A model generated the notes under the pieces. It was not told where the DNA came from, ran no database searches, and worked only from the letters and a program-made list of their open reading frames with translations. 64,000 nt of DNA, taken from Burkholderia sp. MS389 (GTDB taxonomy: Bacteria; Pseudomonadota; Gammaproteobacteria; Burkholderiales; Burkholderiaceae). The stretch lies in NCBI RefSeq assembly GCF_016899425.1, contig NZ_CP045994.1, positions 1,364,001 through 1,428,000 on the forward strand. The letters run 5' to 3'. This document shows, one piece after another, positions 1 through 9,140 of this stretch. The position numbers were made by a program, and so were the translations under genes. Position 1 is the stretch's first letter. Each line of letters starts with the position of its first letter.

Positions 1-6
1 GGTCTC

Positions 7-1041
7 ATGAAATTGATGCAAACCGCGATTGCCGGCCTGGCTGGCGCGCTTTTCGCCGTCGCCGCTCAAGCTGCCGACATCACGGGCGCAGGCAGCACGT
101 TCGCGATGCCGATCTATACGAAATGGGCTGCCGACTACCAGCAGTCCGGCGGCGCGAAGGTCAACTACCAAGGCATCGGCTCGTCGGGCGGCCTGAAGCA
201 GATCAACGCGAAGACGGTCGATTTTGCCGGTTCGGACGCGCCGCTGAAGGACGAAGATCTCGCGAAGGAAGGCCTGTTCCAGTTCCCGACGGTGGTCGGC
301 GGCGTGGTGCCGGTCGTCAACGTGCCGGGCGTGAAGGCCGGCGAACTGACGCTGTCGGGCCCGGTGCTCGGCGACATCTACCTCGGCAAGATCAAGAAGT
401 GGAACGACCCGGCGATCGCCGCGCTGAACCCGAAGGTCAAGCTGCCGGATACGGACATCGCCGTGGTCCGCCGCGCCGACGGCTCGGGCACGAGCTTCAT
501 CTGGACGAACTACCTGTCGAAGGTCAACGACGAGTGGAAGTCGAAGATCGGCGAAGGCACGACGGTCAACTGGCCGACGGGCACGGGCGGCAAGGGCAAC
601 GACGGCGTCGCGGCCTTCGTGCAGCGCCTGCCGGGCGCGATCGGCTACGTCGAGTGGGCGTACGCGAAGAAGAACAACATGACCTACACTGCGCTGAAGA
701 ATTCGACGGGCACGGTGGTCGAGCCGAAGACGGAAACGTTCAAGGCCGCTGCAGCCGGCGCGAACTGGTCGAAGTCGTTCTACCAGATCCTGACGAACCA
801 GCCGGGCAAGGACGCGTGGCCGGTCGTCGGCGCGACGTTCGTGCTGCTGCACGCGAAGCAGGACAAGCCGGAGCAGGGCGCGGAAACGCTGAAGTTCTTC
901 AGCTGGGCGTTCAAGAACGGCGAGAAGGCTGCCGACAGCCTCGACTACATCTCGCTGCCGGCGACGGTCGAGACGGAAATCCGCAAGCAGTGGAAGACGA
1001 AGGTGACGGACGCTTCGGGCAAGCCGGTCGCCGCCGAGTAA
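7..1041 (+). CDS. pstS: Phosphate ABC transporter substrate-binding protein PstS
   Basis: Periplasmic high-affinity phosphate-binding protein that delivers phosphate to PstCAB. The 344-residue product starts with a typical signal peptide (charged MKLMQ, hydrophobic stretch, AQA cleavage site near residue 22). The phosphate-cradle motifs of the family are visible: GAGSTF just after the signal, the SDAPL loop and RADGSGTSF in the middle. The length matches the family. It is the first gene of the operon pstS-pstC-pstA-pstB-phoU-phoB-phoR. Its promoter lies outside the window, since only six bases precede the start. The 94-bp gap to pstC holds a strong hairpin, which may explain the usual excess of PstS over the membrane subunits. 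Confidence 0.97.
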   Translation: MKLMQTAIAGLAGALFAVAAQAADITGAGSTFAMPIYTKWAADYQQSGGAKVNYQGIGSSGGLKQINAKTVDFAGSDAPLKDEDLAKEGLFQFPTVVGGVVPVVNVPGVKAGELTLSGPVLGDIYLGKIKKWNDPAIAALNPKVKLPDTDIAVVRRADGSGTSFIWTNYLSKVNDEWKSKIGEGTTVNWPTGTGGKGNDGVAAFVQRLPGAIGYVEWAYAKKNNMTYTALKNSTGTVVEPKTETFKAAAAGANWSKSFYQILTNQPGKDAWPVVGATFVLLHAKQDKPEQGAETLKFFSWAFKNGEKAADSLDYISLPATVETEIRKQWKTKVTDASGKPVAAE

Positions 1042-1095
1042 GCCATCCAGCGGTTCGCTGCCCGGCCGTGCCGGTCGGGCAGTGTGTGCGGTAAA

Positions 1096-1117
1096 GCCGG
1101 GCGTTACGGCGCCCGGC
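1096..1117 (+). promoter_or_regulatory. Hairpin between pstS and pstC
   Basis: A perfect 8-bp inverted repeat (GCCGGGCG, six-base loop, CGCCCGGC) sits 18 bases before the pstC start. No U-tract follows, so it looks like an mRNA-stability or partial-attenuation hairpin rather than a full terminator. A second GC-rich dyad lies just upstream at about 1060-1080. Confidence 0.5.
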
Positions 1118-1135
1118 GATCAAAAGCAGGCACCC

Positions 1136-2122
1136 ATGTCTGATATTTCATACCCGTCCTCCCGATCGCCCGACCGTGCGCAGCAGCGCGCGCCGAGCCG
1201 TCTCGGGGATGTCCTGTTCGGCGGCCTTGCGCGGCTCGCCGCGATCGTGACCCTGCTGCTTCTCGGCGGGATCATCATTTCCCTGATCATTGCGTCGCTG
1301 CCGACCATCCAGAAGTTCGGCCTCGGCTTCCTGTGGCAATCCGAGTGGGATCCCAACTCGGACATCTACGGCGCACTCGTGCCGATCTACGGCACGATCG
1401 TGACGTCGATCATTGCACTCGTCATCGCGGTGCCGGTCAGTTTCGGCATCGCGCTGTTCCTCACCGAGCTCGCGCCCGTGTGGCTGCGCCGTCCGCTCGG
1501 CATCGCGATCGAGCTGCTCGCCGCGATTCCGTCGATCGTGTACGGCATGTGGGGGCTGCTCGTGTTCGCGCCGATCTTCGCCGAATACTTCCAGAAGCCC
1601 ATCGGCCGGCTGCTCAAGGACGTGTGGGTGCTCGGCCCGCTGACGTCCGGCGCGCCGATCGGCATCGGCATCCTCGCGGCCGGCGTGATTCTCGCGATCA
1701 TGATCATCCCGTACATCGCGTCGGTGATGCGCGACGTGTTCGAGGTCACGCCGGTGCTGCTGAAGGAATCGGCATACGGGATCGGCTGCACGACCTGGGA
1801 AGTGATGTGGAAGGTCGTGCTGCCCTATACGAAGACCGGCGTGATCGGCGGCGTGATGCTCGGCCTCGGCCGCGCGCTCGGCGAAACGATGGCCGTGACC
1901 TTCGTGATCGGCAACACGAACCTGCTCGACAGCGTGTCGCTGTTCGCGCCGGGCAACAGCATCACGTCGGCGCTCGCGAACGAATTCGCGGAAGCGCAGC
2001 CGGGCCTGCACACGTCCGCGCTGATGGAGCTCGGCCTGATCCTGTTCGTGATCACGTTCATCGTGCTGTCCATCTCCAAACTGCTGCTGCTTCGTCTCGA
2101 GAAGGGAGAGGGCAAGAAATGA
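1136..2122 (+). CDS. pstC: Phosphate ABC transporter permease PstC
   Basis: Inner-membrane permease subunit of the Pst importer. I chose the ATG at 1136 ([13 protein letters not shown]) because the in-frame extension up to 1082 reads as untranslated spacer and PstC proteins begin with a short soluble N-terminus like this one. The 328-residue product has about six membrane segments and the permease EAA-type loop around [16 protein letters not shown]. Its stop overlaps the pstA start (ATGA), which implies translational coupling. Confidence 0.96.
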   Translation: MSDISYPSSRSPDRAQQRAPSRLGDVLFGGLARLAAIVTLLLLGGIIISLIIASLPTIQKFGLGFLWQSEWDPNSDIYGALVPIYGTIVTSIIALVIAVPVSFGIALFLTELAPVWLRRPLGIAIELLAAIPSIVYGMWGLLVFAPIFAEYFQKPIGRLLKDVWVLGPLTSGAPIGIGILAAGVILAIMIIPYIASVMRDVFEVTPVLLKESAYGIGCTTWEVMWKVVLPYTKTGVIGGVMLGLGRALGETMAVTFVIGNTNLLDSVSLFAPGNSITSALANEFAEAQPGLHTSALMELGLILFVITFIVLSISKLLLLRLEKGEGKK

Positions 2123-3012
2123 GCGAGCCCATCATGAATTTCCCGGGGCCGAGCGGCGCCGCGCTCGACGCGATGCGCAACCGCCTGCAGCGCAAGCGCA
2201 AGGTCGTCAACGCGATCGCGCTCACCGCGTCGCTCGGCGCGATGGCCTTCGGCCTGCTGTGGCTCGTGTGGATTCTCTACACGACGGTGCACCTCGGCGT
2301 CGGCGGCCTGTCGCTGCAACTGTTCACCGAATCGACGCCGGCGCCGAACACGGAAGGCGGCGGTCTCGCGAACGCGATCGTCGGCAGCCTGCTGCTGTGC
2401 GGCTTCGGCACGCTGGTCGGCACGCCGATCGGCATCCTCGCGGGCGTCTATCTCGCCGAATACGGGCAGAAGAACCTGCTGGCGAGCACGATCCGCTTCA
2501 TCAACGACATCCTGCTGTCCGCGCCGTCGATCGTGATCGGCCTGTTCGTGTACGCGATCGTCGTCGCGAAGTCGGGGCGCTTCTCCGGTTGGGCCGGCGT
2601 GATCGCGCTGGCGCTGCTGCAGATCCCGATCGTGATCCGCACGACCGAGAACATGCTGAAGCTCGTGCCGAACGCGCTGCGCGAAGCGGCCGTCGCGCTC
2701 GGCACGCCGAAGTGGCGCATGGTGCTGAAGATCACGCTGCGCGCGTCGGTCGGCGGGATCGTGACGGGCGTGCTGCTCGCGGTCGCGCGGATCGCCGGCG
2801 AAACGGCGCCGCTGCTGTTTACCGCGCTGTCGAACCAGTTCTTCTCGGTCGACATGAGCCAGCCGATGGCGAACCTGCCGGTCACGATCTACAAGTTCGC
2901 GATGAGCCCGTTCGCGGAATGGCAGTCGCTCGCATGGGCGGGCGTGTTCCTGATTACGCTCGGGGTGCTCGGACTGAACGTCCTGGCGCGCTCGATCTTC
3001 TCGAAAAAGTAA
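2119..3012 (+). CDS. pstA: Phosphate ABC transporter permease PstA
   Basis: Second permease subunit of the Pst importer, 297 residues. The start overlaps the pstC stop by 4 bp, which excludes the much longer in-frame extension upstream. The protein has a basic N-terminal region (RNRLQRKRK), about six membrane segments and an EAA-type loop near [20 protein letters not shown]. Only 15 bp separate it from pstB, so it is part of the same transcript. Confidence 0.96.
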   Translation: MSEPIMNFPGPSGAALDAMRNRLQRKRKVVNAIALTASLGAMAFGLLWLVWILYTTVHLGVGGLSLQLFTESTPAPNTEGGGLANAIVGSLLLCGFGTLVGTPIGILAGVYLAEYGQKNLLASTIRFINDILLSAPSIVIGLFVYAIVVAKSGRFSGWAGVIALALLQIPIVIRTTENMLKLVPNALREAAVALGTPKWRMVLKITLRASVGGIVTGVLLAVARIAGETAPLLFTALSNQFFSVDMSQPMANLPVTIYKFAMSPFAEWQSLAWAGVFLITLGVLGLNVLARSIFSKK

Positions 3013-3027
3013 CGGCGGAGCAATCCG

Positions 3028-3876
3028 ATGAATATGGCAGAAAGCCACCTGAATCCCGTCGAGCGCACCGCTGCGCCCGCCGGCACGCAAGACGCGGCGC
3101 ACGGCCGTCCGCTCGCGCCGCTGAACGCGAAGATCGAGGTCAACAACCTCAATTTCTTCTACAACAAGTTCCACGCGCTGAAGAACATCAACCTGCGCAT
3201 TCCCGAAGGGAAGGTGACGGCGTTCATCGGCCCGTCGGGCTGCGGCAAGTCGACGCTGCTGCGCACGTTCAACAAGATGTTCGCGCTCTATCCGGAGCAG
3301 CGCGCCGAAGGCGAAATCCTGATGGACGGCGAGAACCTGCTGACGACGAAGCGCGACATCTCGCTGCTGCGCGCGCGGATCGGCATGGTGTTCCAGAAGC
3401 CGACCCCGTTCCCGATGTCGATCTACGACAACATCGCGTTCGGCGTGAAGATGTTCGAAAAGCTCACGCGCTCGGAAATGGACGACCGTGTCGAGTGGGC
3501 GCTCACGAAGGCCGCGCTGTGGAACGAAGTGAAGGACAAGCTGGGCCAGAGCGGCTACGGGCTGTCGGGCGGCCAGCAGCAGCGTCTGTGCATCGCGCGC
3601 GGCATCGCGATCCGTCCGGAAGTGCTGCTGCTCGACGAACCGTGCTCGGCGCTCGACCCGATCTCGACGGGCCGCATCGAAGAGCTGATCGCGGAGCTGA
3701 AGAGCGACTACACGGTCGTGATCGTCACGCACAACATGCAGCAGGCCGCACGCTGCTCGGATTACACGGCCTACATGTACCTGGGCGAGCTGATCGAGTT
3801 CGGCGACACCGAAAAGATCTTCATCAAGCCGGTGCGCAAGGAAACGGAAGACTACATCACCGGCCGCTTCGGCTGA
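3028..3876 (+). CDS. pstB: Phosphate ABC transporter ATP-binding protein PstB
   Basis: Cytoplasmic ATPase that powers phosphate import. In order along the 282 residues are Walker A (GPSGCGKST), the Q-loop ([11 protein letters not shown], which is the PstB form), the ABC signature (LSGGQQQR), Walker B ([12 protein letters not shown]) and the switch histidine (VTHN). About 30 residues precede the conserved domain, a common feature in this genus. A gap of 18 bp leads to phoU. Confidence 0.97.
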   Translation: MNMAESHLNPVERTAAPAGTQDAAHGRPLAPLNAKIEVNNLNFFYNKFHALKNINLRIPEGKVTAFIGPSGCGKSTLLRTFNKMFALYPEQRAEGEILMDGENLLTTKRDISLLRARIGMVFQKPTPFPMSIYDNIAFGVKMFEKLTRSEMDDRVEWALTKAALWNEVKDKLGQSGYGLSGGQQQRLCIARGIAIRPEVLLLDEPCSALDPISTGRIEELIAELKSDYTVVIVTHNMQQAARCSDYTAYMYLGELIEFGDTEKIFIKPVRKETEDYITGRFG

Positions 3877-3894
3877 TGACGGAGAACAACAACC

Positions 3895-4599
3895 ATGTCG
3901 GATAAACATCTGTCGAGCCAGTTCGACGCGGACCTGAATGCCGTGTCGTCGAAAGTGCTGGAAATGGGCGGACTCGTCGAATCGCAGATCGTCGGCGCGA
4001 TGCGCGCGCTGAACGAGTTCGATCGCGATACGGCCGAGAAGGTGATCGCGGCCGAGGAAACGCTGAACGCGATGGAAGTGGACATCGACCAGGAATGCGG
4101 CAACATCATCGCGCGGAGGCAGCCTGCCGCGCGCGACCTGCGTCTTTTGATGTCGATTTCGAAAACGATTACGAACCTCGAGCGCGCCGGCGACGAAGCC
4201 GAGAAGATCGCCAAGCGTGTGCGCCGCCTGGTCGACGAGCCGGCCGCACGCGCGGTCAACATCGCCGAGATCAAGGTGTCGGGCGAGATGGCCGTGACGA
4301 TCCTGCGCCGCGCGCTCGACGCGTTCGCGCGCCTCGACACGGTGGCTGCCGCGCAGATCGTCAAGGACGACAAGGAAATCGACATGGAATTCCGCGCGTT
4401 CGTGCGCAAGCTCGTGTCGTACATGCAGGAAGATCCGCGCACGATCTCGGTGGGCCTCGATTATCTCTTCATCGCGAAGGCGATCGAACGGATCGGCGAC
4501 CACGCGAAGAACATCGCCGAATTCATCATCTACATCGTGAAGGGCACCGACGTGCGGCACCAGCCGCGCGACACGCTCGATCGCGAAGCCAACAGTTAA
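3895..4599 (+). CDS. phoU: Phosphate signalling regulator PhoU
   Basis: PhoU links PstB activity to the PhoR/PhoB two-component system and represses the Pho regulon when phosphate is plentiful. The 234-residue product is fully helical in character, with two PhoU repeats carrying the characteristic E/DxxxD acidic patches (for example RAGDEAEKIAK and ERIGDHAKNIAEFI). It sits between pstB and phoB, the standard position in beta-proteobacteria. Confidence 0.96.
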   Translation: MSDKHLSSQFDADLNAVSSKVLEMGGLVESQIVGAMRALNEFDRDTAEKVIAAEETLNAMEVDIDQECGNIIARRQPAARDLRLLMSISKTITNLERAGDEAEKIAKRVRRLVDEPAARAVNIAEIKVSGEMAVTILRRALDAFARLDTVAAAQIVKDDKEIDMEFRAFVRKLVSYMQEDPRTISVGLDYLFIAKAIERIGDHAKNIAEFIIYIVKGTDVRHQPRDTLDREANS

Positions 4600-4628
4600 T
4601 CGACTCCATAGGAAGAACAGAGGTGCCG

Positions 4629-5330
4629 ATGCCCAGCAACATTCTCGTCGTTGAAGATGAGCCCGCGATTTCCGAACTGATCTCGGTGAATCTCCAGCAC
4701 GCCGGTCACTGCCCGATCCGCGCGTACAACGCCGAACAGGCGCAGAACCTGATCAGCGACGTGCTGCCCGATCTCGTGCTGCTCGACTGGATGCTGCCGG
4801 GCAAGTCCGGCATCGCGTTCGCGCGCGACCTGCGCAACAACGAACGGACCAAGCACATCCCGATCATCATGCTCACCGCGCGCGGCGACGAGCAGGACAA
4901 GGTGCTCGGCCTCGAAATCGGCGCGGACGACTACGTGACGAAGCCGTTCTCGCCGAAGGAACTGATGGCGCGCATCAAGGCGGTGCTGCGCCGCCGCGCG
5001 CCGCAGCTGACCGAGGACGTCGTGTCGATCAACGGGCTGCGCCTCGACCCGGCCACGCATCGCGTCGCCGCACACGGGGACGGCAGCGAGATCAAGCTCG
5101 ATCTCGGCCCGACCGAGTTTCGCCTGCTGCATTTCTTCATGACGCATCCGGAGCGCGTGCACAGCCGCACGCAACTGCTCGACCAGGTGTGGGGCGACCA
5201 CGTGTTCGTCGAGGAGCGCACCGTCGACGTGCACATCAAACGATTGCGCGCGGCCTTGAAACCGGCCGGCTGCGATGCGATGATCGAAACCGTGCGCGGC
5301 AGCGGCTACCGCCTCGCCAAGCACGCGTAA
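4629..5330 (+). CDS. phoB: Phosphate response regulator PhoB
   Basis: OmpR-family response regulator that activates Pho genes by binding Pho boxes. The start at 4629 (MPSNILVVEDEP) gives the standard 233 residues; an in-frame extension reading back into phoU is spurious. The receiver domain holds the acidic pair (EDE), phospho-acceptor Asp53 (LLDWMLPGKSG) and the conserved Lys (VTKPFSP). The C-terminal winged helix ends in TVDVHIKRLRAALK and GSGYRLAKHA. It is followed by its kinase gene phoR. Confidence 0.97.
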   Translation: MPSNILVVEDEPAISELISVNLQHAGHCPIRAYNAEQAQNLISDVLPDLVLLDWMLPGKSGIAFARDLRNNERTKHIPIIMLTARGDEQDKVLGLEIGADDYVTKPFSPKELMARIKAVLRRRAPQLTEDVVSINGLRLDPATHRVAAHGDGSEIKLDLGPTEFRLLHFFMTHPERVHSRTQLLDQVWGDHVFVEERTVDVHIKRLRAALKPAGCDAMIETVRGSGYRLAKHA

Positions 5331-5386
5331 CGTATTCGGGCATGCCGCGTGCCGCGGCTGTCGCTCCTTCTTTCGGACGCTGAATC

Positions 5387-6706
5387 ATGAACATCATCTG
5401 GGCGCGCTTCCTGGTGTCGCTCGTGCTGCTCGTGCTGATCGGCGTGCTGGTCGGCGTGTTCGCCGGCCCGACCGCGGGCCTTGTGTTCGTGGTCGTGATG
5501 CTGGTCGCGCAGGGCTTTTTCAGCACCTTCCATACGCAGCGTCTGTGGCGCCTGCTCGATGCGCCCGTCTACGGCGAAGTGCCGAGCGCGCCGGGCATCT
5601 GGGGCGAGATCTACTATCGGCTGCACAAGCTCGCGAAGCAGTGGCATGCGCAGGTGCGACAGGTCGAGCAGCAGCATTCGCGTTTCATCCAGGCGATCCA
5701 GGCCTCGCCGAACGGCGTCGCGATGCTCGACGACCACGACCAGATCGAGTGGTGCAACGCGATCGCCGAAGTCCATTTCGGCCTCGATGCGAAGCGCGAC
5801 CTGCGCCAGCACATCACGAACCTGGTGCGTCATCCCGATTTCGTCCGCTACCTCAATGCGCAGCATTACGAGGACACGCTGCTGATGCGCGGCATGGGCG
5901 ACTCGCGGCAGAACGTGCTGGCCGTGCAGGTGTTTCCGTACGGCGAGAACCGCAAGCTGCTGCTCACGCAGGACATCACCGAGCTCGAGCGCACCGACGC
6001 GATGCGGCGCGACTTCGTCGCGAACGTGTCGCACGAGCTGAAGACGCCGCTCACCGTGCTGTCGGGCTTCCTCGAGACGATGCGCGAGCTGCCGCTGAAC
6101 GAGGAGGACCGCGCGCGCTATCTCGACATGATGGAGCAGCAGGCGTCGCGGATGCGGCACATCGTGACCGACCTGCTGGTGCTCGCGAAGCTGGAAGGCG
6201 AGAGCAAGCCGCCGGTCGATCACGCGATCGACATGCGTGCGGTGTTCGACCATCTGAAGGAAGATGCGCACACGCTGTCGAACGGGCATCACGACATCGC
6301 GTTCTCGATCGACGAGACGCTCGGCGTCACCGGTGCGCAGACGGAGTTGTTCAGCGCGTTCGCGAATCTCGTCACGAACGCGATCCGCTATACGCCGGAC
6401 GGCGGCAAGATCGTCGTGTCGTGGCGGCGCGAGGGCGCACAGGGCGTGTTTTCCGTCACGGACAGCGGCTTCGGGATTCCGGCCGCCGATCTGCCACGGC
6501 TCACCGAGCGCTTCTACCGTGTCGATCGCAGCCGGTCGCGCGACACCGGCGGCACGGGCCTCGGGCTCGCGATCGTCAAGCACGTGCTGCAGCGGCACGA
6601 TGCGCATCTGTACGTGCAGAGCGAGGAAGGGCGCGGCAGTACGTTCACCGCGCGGTTTCCGGGCTCGCGGGTCATCGCGATCCGGCCGGCCGCTTACGAA
6701 GCATGA
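5387..6706 (+). CDS. phoR: Phosphate sensor histidine kinase PhoR
   Basis: Membrane histidine kinase that phosphorylates PhoB under phosphate starvation. The 439 residues contain two close N-terminal membrane segments (about 8-28 and 32-48) with no sizeable periplasmic domain, a PAS domain (about 100-200), the phosphorylated His216 (SHELKTPL) and an HATPase domain with N box (NLVTNAIRYTP), G1 (DSGFGIP) and G2 (GGTGLGLAIV). The lack of a periplasmic sensor fits the known mode of PhoR, which reads the Pst/PhoU complex. It ends the operon and converges on ppk1 with a shared terminator. Confidence 0.97.
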   Translation: MNIIWARFLVSLVLLVLIGVLVGVFAGPTAGLVFVVVMLVAQGFFSTFHTQRLWRLLDAPVYGEVPSAPGIWGEIYYRLHKLAKQWHAQVRQVEQQHSRFIQAIQASPNGVAMLDDHDQIEWCNAIAEVHFGLDAKRDLRQHITNLVRHPDFVRYLNAQHYEDTLLMRGMGDSRQNVLAVQVFPYGENRKLLLTQDITELERTDAMRRDFVANVSHELKTPLTVLSGFLETMRELPLNEEDRARYLDMMEQQASRMRHIVTDLLVLAKLEGESKPPVDHAIDMRAVFDHLKEDAHTLSNGHHDIAFSIDETLGVTGAQTELFSAFANLVTNAIRYTPDGGKIVVSWRREGAQGVFSVTDSGFGIPAADLPRLTERFYRVDRSRSRDTGGTGLGLAIVKHVLQRHDAHLYVQSEEGRGSTFTARFPGSRVIAIRPAAYEA

Positions 6707-6727
6707 TCGCGTAGCGGTTCGGTGTTC

Positions 6728-6757
6728 AAAAAAAAGCGGCCCGAGGGCTGCTTTTTT
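6728..6757. terminator. Bidirectional terminator between phoR and ppk1
   Basis: A run of A, a short GC-rich stem (GCGGCCCGAGGGCTGC) and a run of T lie between the convergent phoR and ppk1 stops. The A- and T-runs give a U-tract on either strand, so it can end both transcripts. Confidence 0.85.
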
Positions 6758-6797
6758 CATGGCGAAGCGGCGGCGCGACTCGTATCGCGCCGACGGC

Positions 6798-8861
6798 TCA
6801 CGAGCAGAACTTCGCGAGCAGCCCGAGCTGTGCGTTGCGGATCGTCTTGCCGGTGCGGCGCCGGCGATAGTGACCGTCGCTGTGCATCTGCCATGCCGAC
6901 TGGTTGTCGCCGAGGCACACCGACAGCCCTTCGGCGATCACGCGCCGCTTGAGCTTGCGCTCGCGGATCGGGAACGCGACTTCGACCCGGCGGAACAGGT
7001 TGCGGTCCATCCAGTCGGCGCTCGACAGATAGACGTCCTCGGCGCCGCCCGCATGGAAATAGTAGATGCGGTGGTGTTCGAGGAAGCGGCCGACGATCGA
7101 GCGCACCGTGATGTTGTCCGACAGCCCCGGCACGCCGGGCTTCAGCGCGCAGACGCCGCGCACGATCAGGTCGACCTTGACGCCGGCCTGCGACGCTTCG
7201 TACAGCGCGGCGATCACCGACGGCTCCAGCAGCGCGTTCATTTTCGCGACGATGCGCGCGCGCTTGCCGGCCTGCGCATTGTCGATCTCCGCGCGGATCG
7301 AATCGATGATGCGCGGATGCAGCGTGAACGGCGACTGCCACAGCTCGTGCAGCGTCAGTTCGCCGCCGATGCCGGTCAGTTGCTGGAACACGTGATGCAC
7401 GTCCTCGCAGATCTTCTGGTCGGCCGTCATCAGCCCGAAGTCGGTGTAGAGGCGCGCGGTGCGCGGATGGTAGTTGCCGGTGCCGAGGTGCACGTAGCGG
7501 CGCAGCGACGCCTTGCCGGCCTGCACGACGCGCCGCACGATCAGCATCATCTTCGCGTGGCACTTGTGGCCGACCACGCCGTACACGACATGCGCGCCGA
7601 CGGCTTCGAGCTGCGACGCCCAGTTGATGTTGGTTTCCTCGTCGAAGCGCGCGAGCAGCTCGACGACGACGGTTACTTCCTTGCCGTTGCGCGCGGCTTC
7701 CATCAGCGCGTCCATCAGCGGCGAGTCGGTGCCGGTGCGGTAGATCGTCTGTTTGATCGCGACGACGCTCGGGTCTTTCGCGGCCTGCTGCAGCAGTTCG
7801 AGCACGGGCTGGAAGCTCTCGTACGGGTGGTGCAGCAGGATGTCGCCGGCGTCGATCGCGTCGAACATCGTCGGCGCGTTGGCGATTGTCGACGGCGTCG
7901 ACGCGGTGAACGGCGCGAACTTCAAGTCGGGGCGATCGACGAGATCGGGAATCTGCATCAGCCGCACGAGGTTCACGGAGCCGGCCACGCGATAGCAGTC
8001 CTTGTCGCCGAGTTCGCTTTCCTCGAGCAGACGCCGCACGATGTGCAGCGGCGTGTCGGCCGACACTTCGAGGCGTACCGCGTTGCCGAGGTGGCGCGCG
8101 GGCAACTCGCCCTGCAGCGCGACACGCAGGTTGGTGATTTCGTCTTCGTCGACGAACAGCTCGCTGTTGCGCGTGATGCGGAACTGGTTGCAGCTCTTCA
8201 CGACGAGTTGCGGGAAGAGTTCGCCGACGAAGCGCTGCATGAACGAGCTCAACAGCACGAAGCCGTGCTCGAAACCCGACAGCGCATGCGGCATGCGCAC
8301 CACGCGCGGCAGTGCACGCGGCGCCTGCACGATCCCCATCACGGCCTGGCGGCCGAACGCGTCGCGGCCTTCGAGCTCGACGACGAAGTTCAGGCTCTTG
8401 TTCAGCACGCGCGGGAATGGGTGGGCCGGATCGAGGCCGATCGGCGTCAGCACGGGCAGCAGTTCGTCGAGGAAGTAGCGTCGCGCCCATTCGAGCTGCT
8501 CGTCGTTCCACGTGTCGCTCGCATGGAAGTAGATGCCTTCCTGTTCGAGCGCCGGCAGCACGGTTTCGTGCAGCATCGTGTACTGTCGATGCACGAGCCG
8601 CTGCGCGCGTTCGACGACGAGATCGTACGCGTGCTGCAACGACATGCCGTCGGGCGTCAGCGCGCCGGGGTTGTCGCGGATCTGCTCCTGCAGGCCGGCC
8701 ATCCGGACTTCGAAGAATTCGTCGAGGTTGCTGCTGGTGATGCAGATGAAGCGCAGGCGCTCGAGCAACGGGACTTGCGGGTCGGCCGCCTGGGCCAGCA
8801 CGCGCTCGTTGAAACCGAGGATGCCGAGTTCACGATTGAGAAGCGGGTAACGGACGGACAT
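6798..8861 (-). CDS. ppk1: Polyphosphate kinase 1
   Basis: Makes polyphosphate reversibly from ATP. I set the start at 8861 (MSVRYPLLNRELG), which gives 687 residues and the usual Ppk1 N-terminus; a longer reading from 8942 adds 27 residues unlike the family and would overlap the candidate Pho box. The family core is intact, including the active-site segment HLGTGNYH around the phosphorylated histidine, with TARLYTDFGL after it. The gene converges on phoR and diverges from ppx, so polyphosphate synthesis, degradation and phosphate signalling are grouped here. Confidence 0.96.
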   Translation of the reverse strand: MSVRYPLLNRELGILGFNERVLAQAADPQVPLLERLRFICITSSNLDEFFEVRMAGLQEQIRDNPGALTPDGMSLQHAYDLVVERAQRLVHRQYTMLHETVLPALEQEGIYFHASDTWNDEQLEWARRYFLDELLPVLTPIGLDPAHPFPRVLNKSLNFVVELEGRDAFGRQAVMGIVQAPRALPRVVRMPHALSGFEHGFVLLSSFMQRFVGELFPQLVVKSCNQFRITRNSELFVDEDEITNLRVALQGELPARHLGNAVRLEVSADTPLHIVRRLLEESELGDKDCYRVAGSVNLVRLMQIPDLVDRPDLKFAPFTASTPSTIANAPTMFDAIDAGDILLHHPYESFQPVLELLQQAAKDPSVVAIKQTIYRTGTDSPLMDALMEAARNGKEVTVVVELLARFDEETNINWASQLEAVGAHVVYGVVGHKCHAKMMLIVRRVVQAGKASLRRYVHLGTGNYHPRTARLYTDFGLMTADQKICEDVHHVFQQLTGIGGELTLHELWQSPFTLHPRIIDSIRAEIDNAQAGKRARIVAKMNALLEPSVIAALYEASQAGVKVDLIVRGVCALKPGVPGLSDNITVRSIVGRFLEHHRIYYFHAGGAEDVYLSSADWMDRNLFRRVEVAFPIRERKLKRRVIAEGLSVCLGDNQSAWQMHSDGHYRRRRTGKTIRNAQLGLLAKFCS

Positions 8862-8924
8862 CGGCAGAGTAGGGGATGATTCAGGCGATGATTCGAAAGG
8901 ACGCTCGGAAACTCTCACGGTACG

Positions 8925-8942
8925 ATGACGTGCTGATGACAA
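8925..8942 (-). promoter_or_regulatory. Candidate Pho box upstream of ppk1
   Basis: Read on the ppk1 strand the site is TTGTCATCAGCACGTCAT. Against the direct-repeat consensus CTGTCAT-N4-CTGTCAT it matches 6 of 7 and 5 of 7 positions with the correct spacing. It lies 64 bp before the ppk1 start, in the only space shared by ppk1 and ppx. No strong -10 box was found after it. Confidence 0.45.
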
Positions 8943-9140
8943 TCATGGTTTTATATCGGGAAATTCTACGCCCGAACCCTTTCGTCGCATAAATGTTTCG
9001 GCTATATGGAATGAAGCAGTGTGCATGCCCGTGAAGCGTGGCAACGGCAAGCGTTCCACGCTTAAAATGTCGCCTTTGATTGATCGCCCGCGGTTGCCGG
9101 CACGGCTGCCGCGAAAGAACGCGCACGGAGCCCCCTTCTG

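Noticed and set aside
1825..4560. A 911-codon minus-strand frame over pstA, pstB and phoU
   Set aside because: Shadow frame with the same Arg/His/Asp-rich composition; the plus-strand genes are certain.
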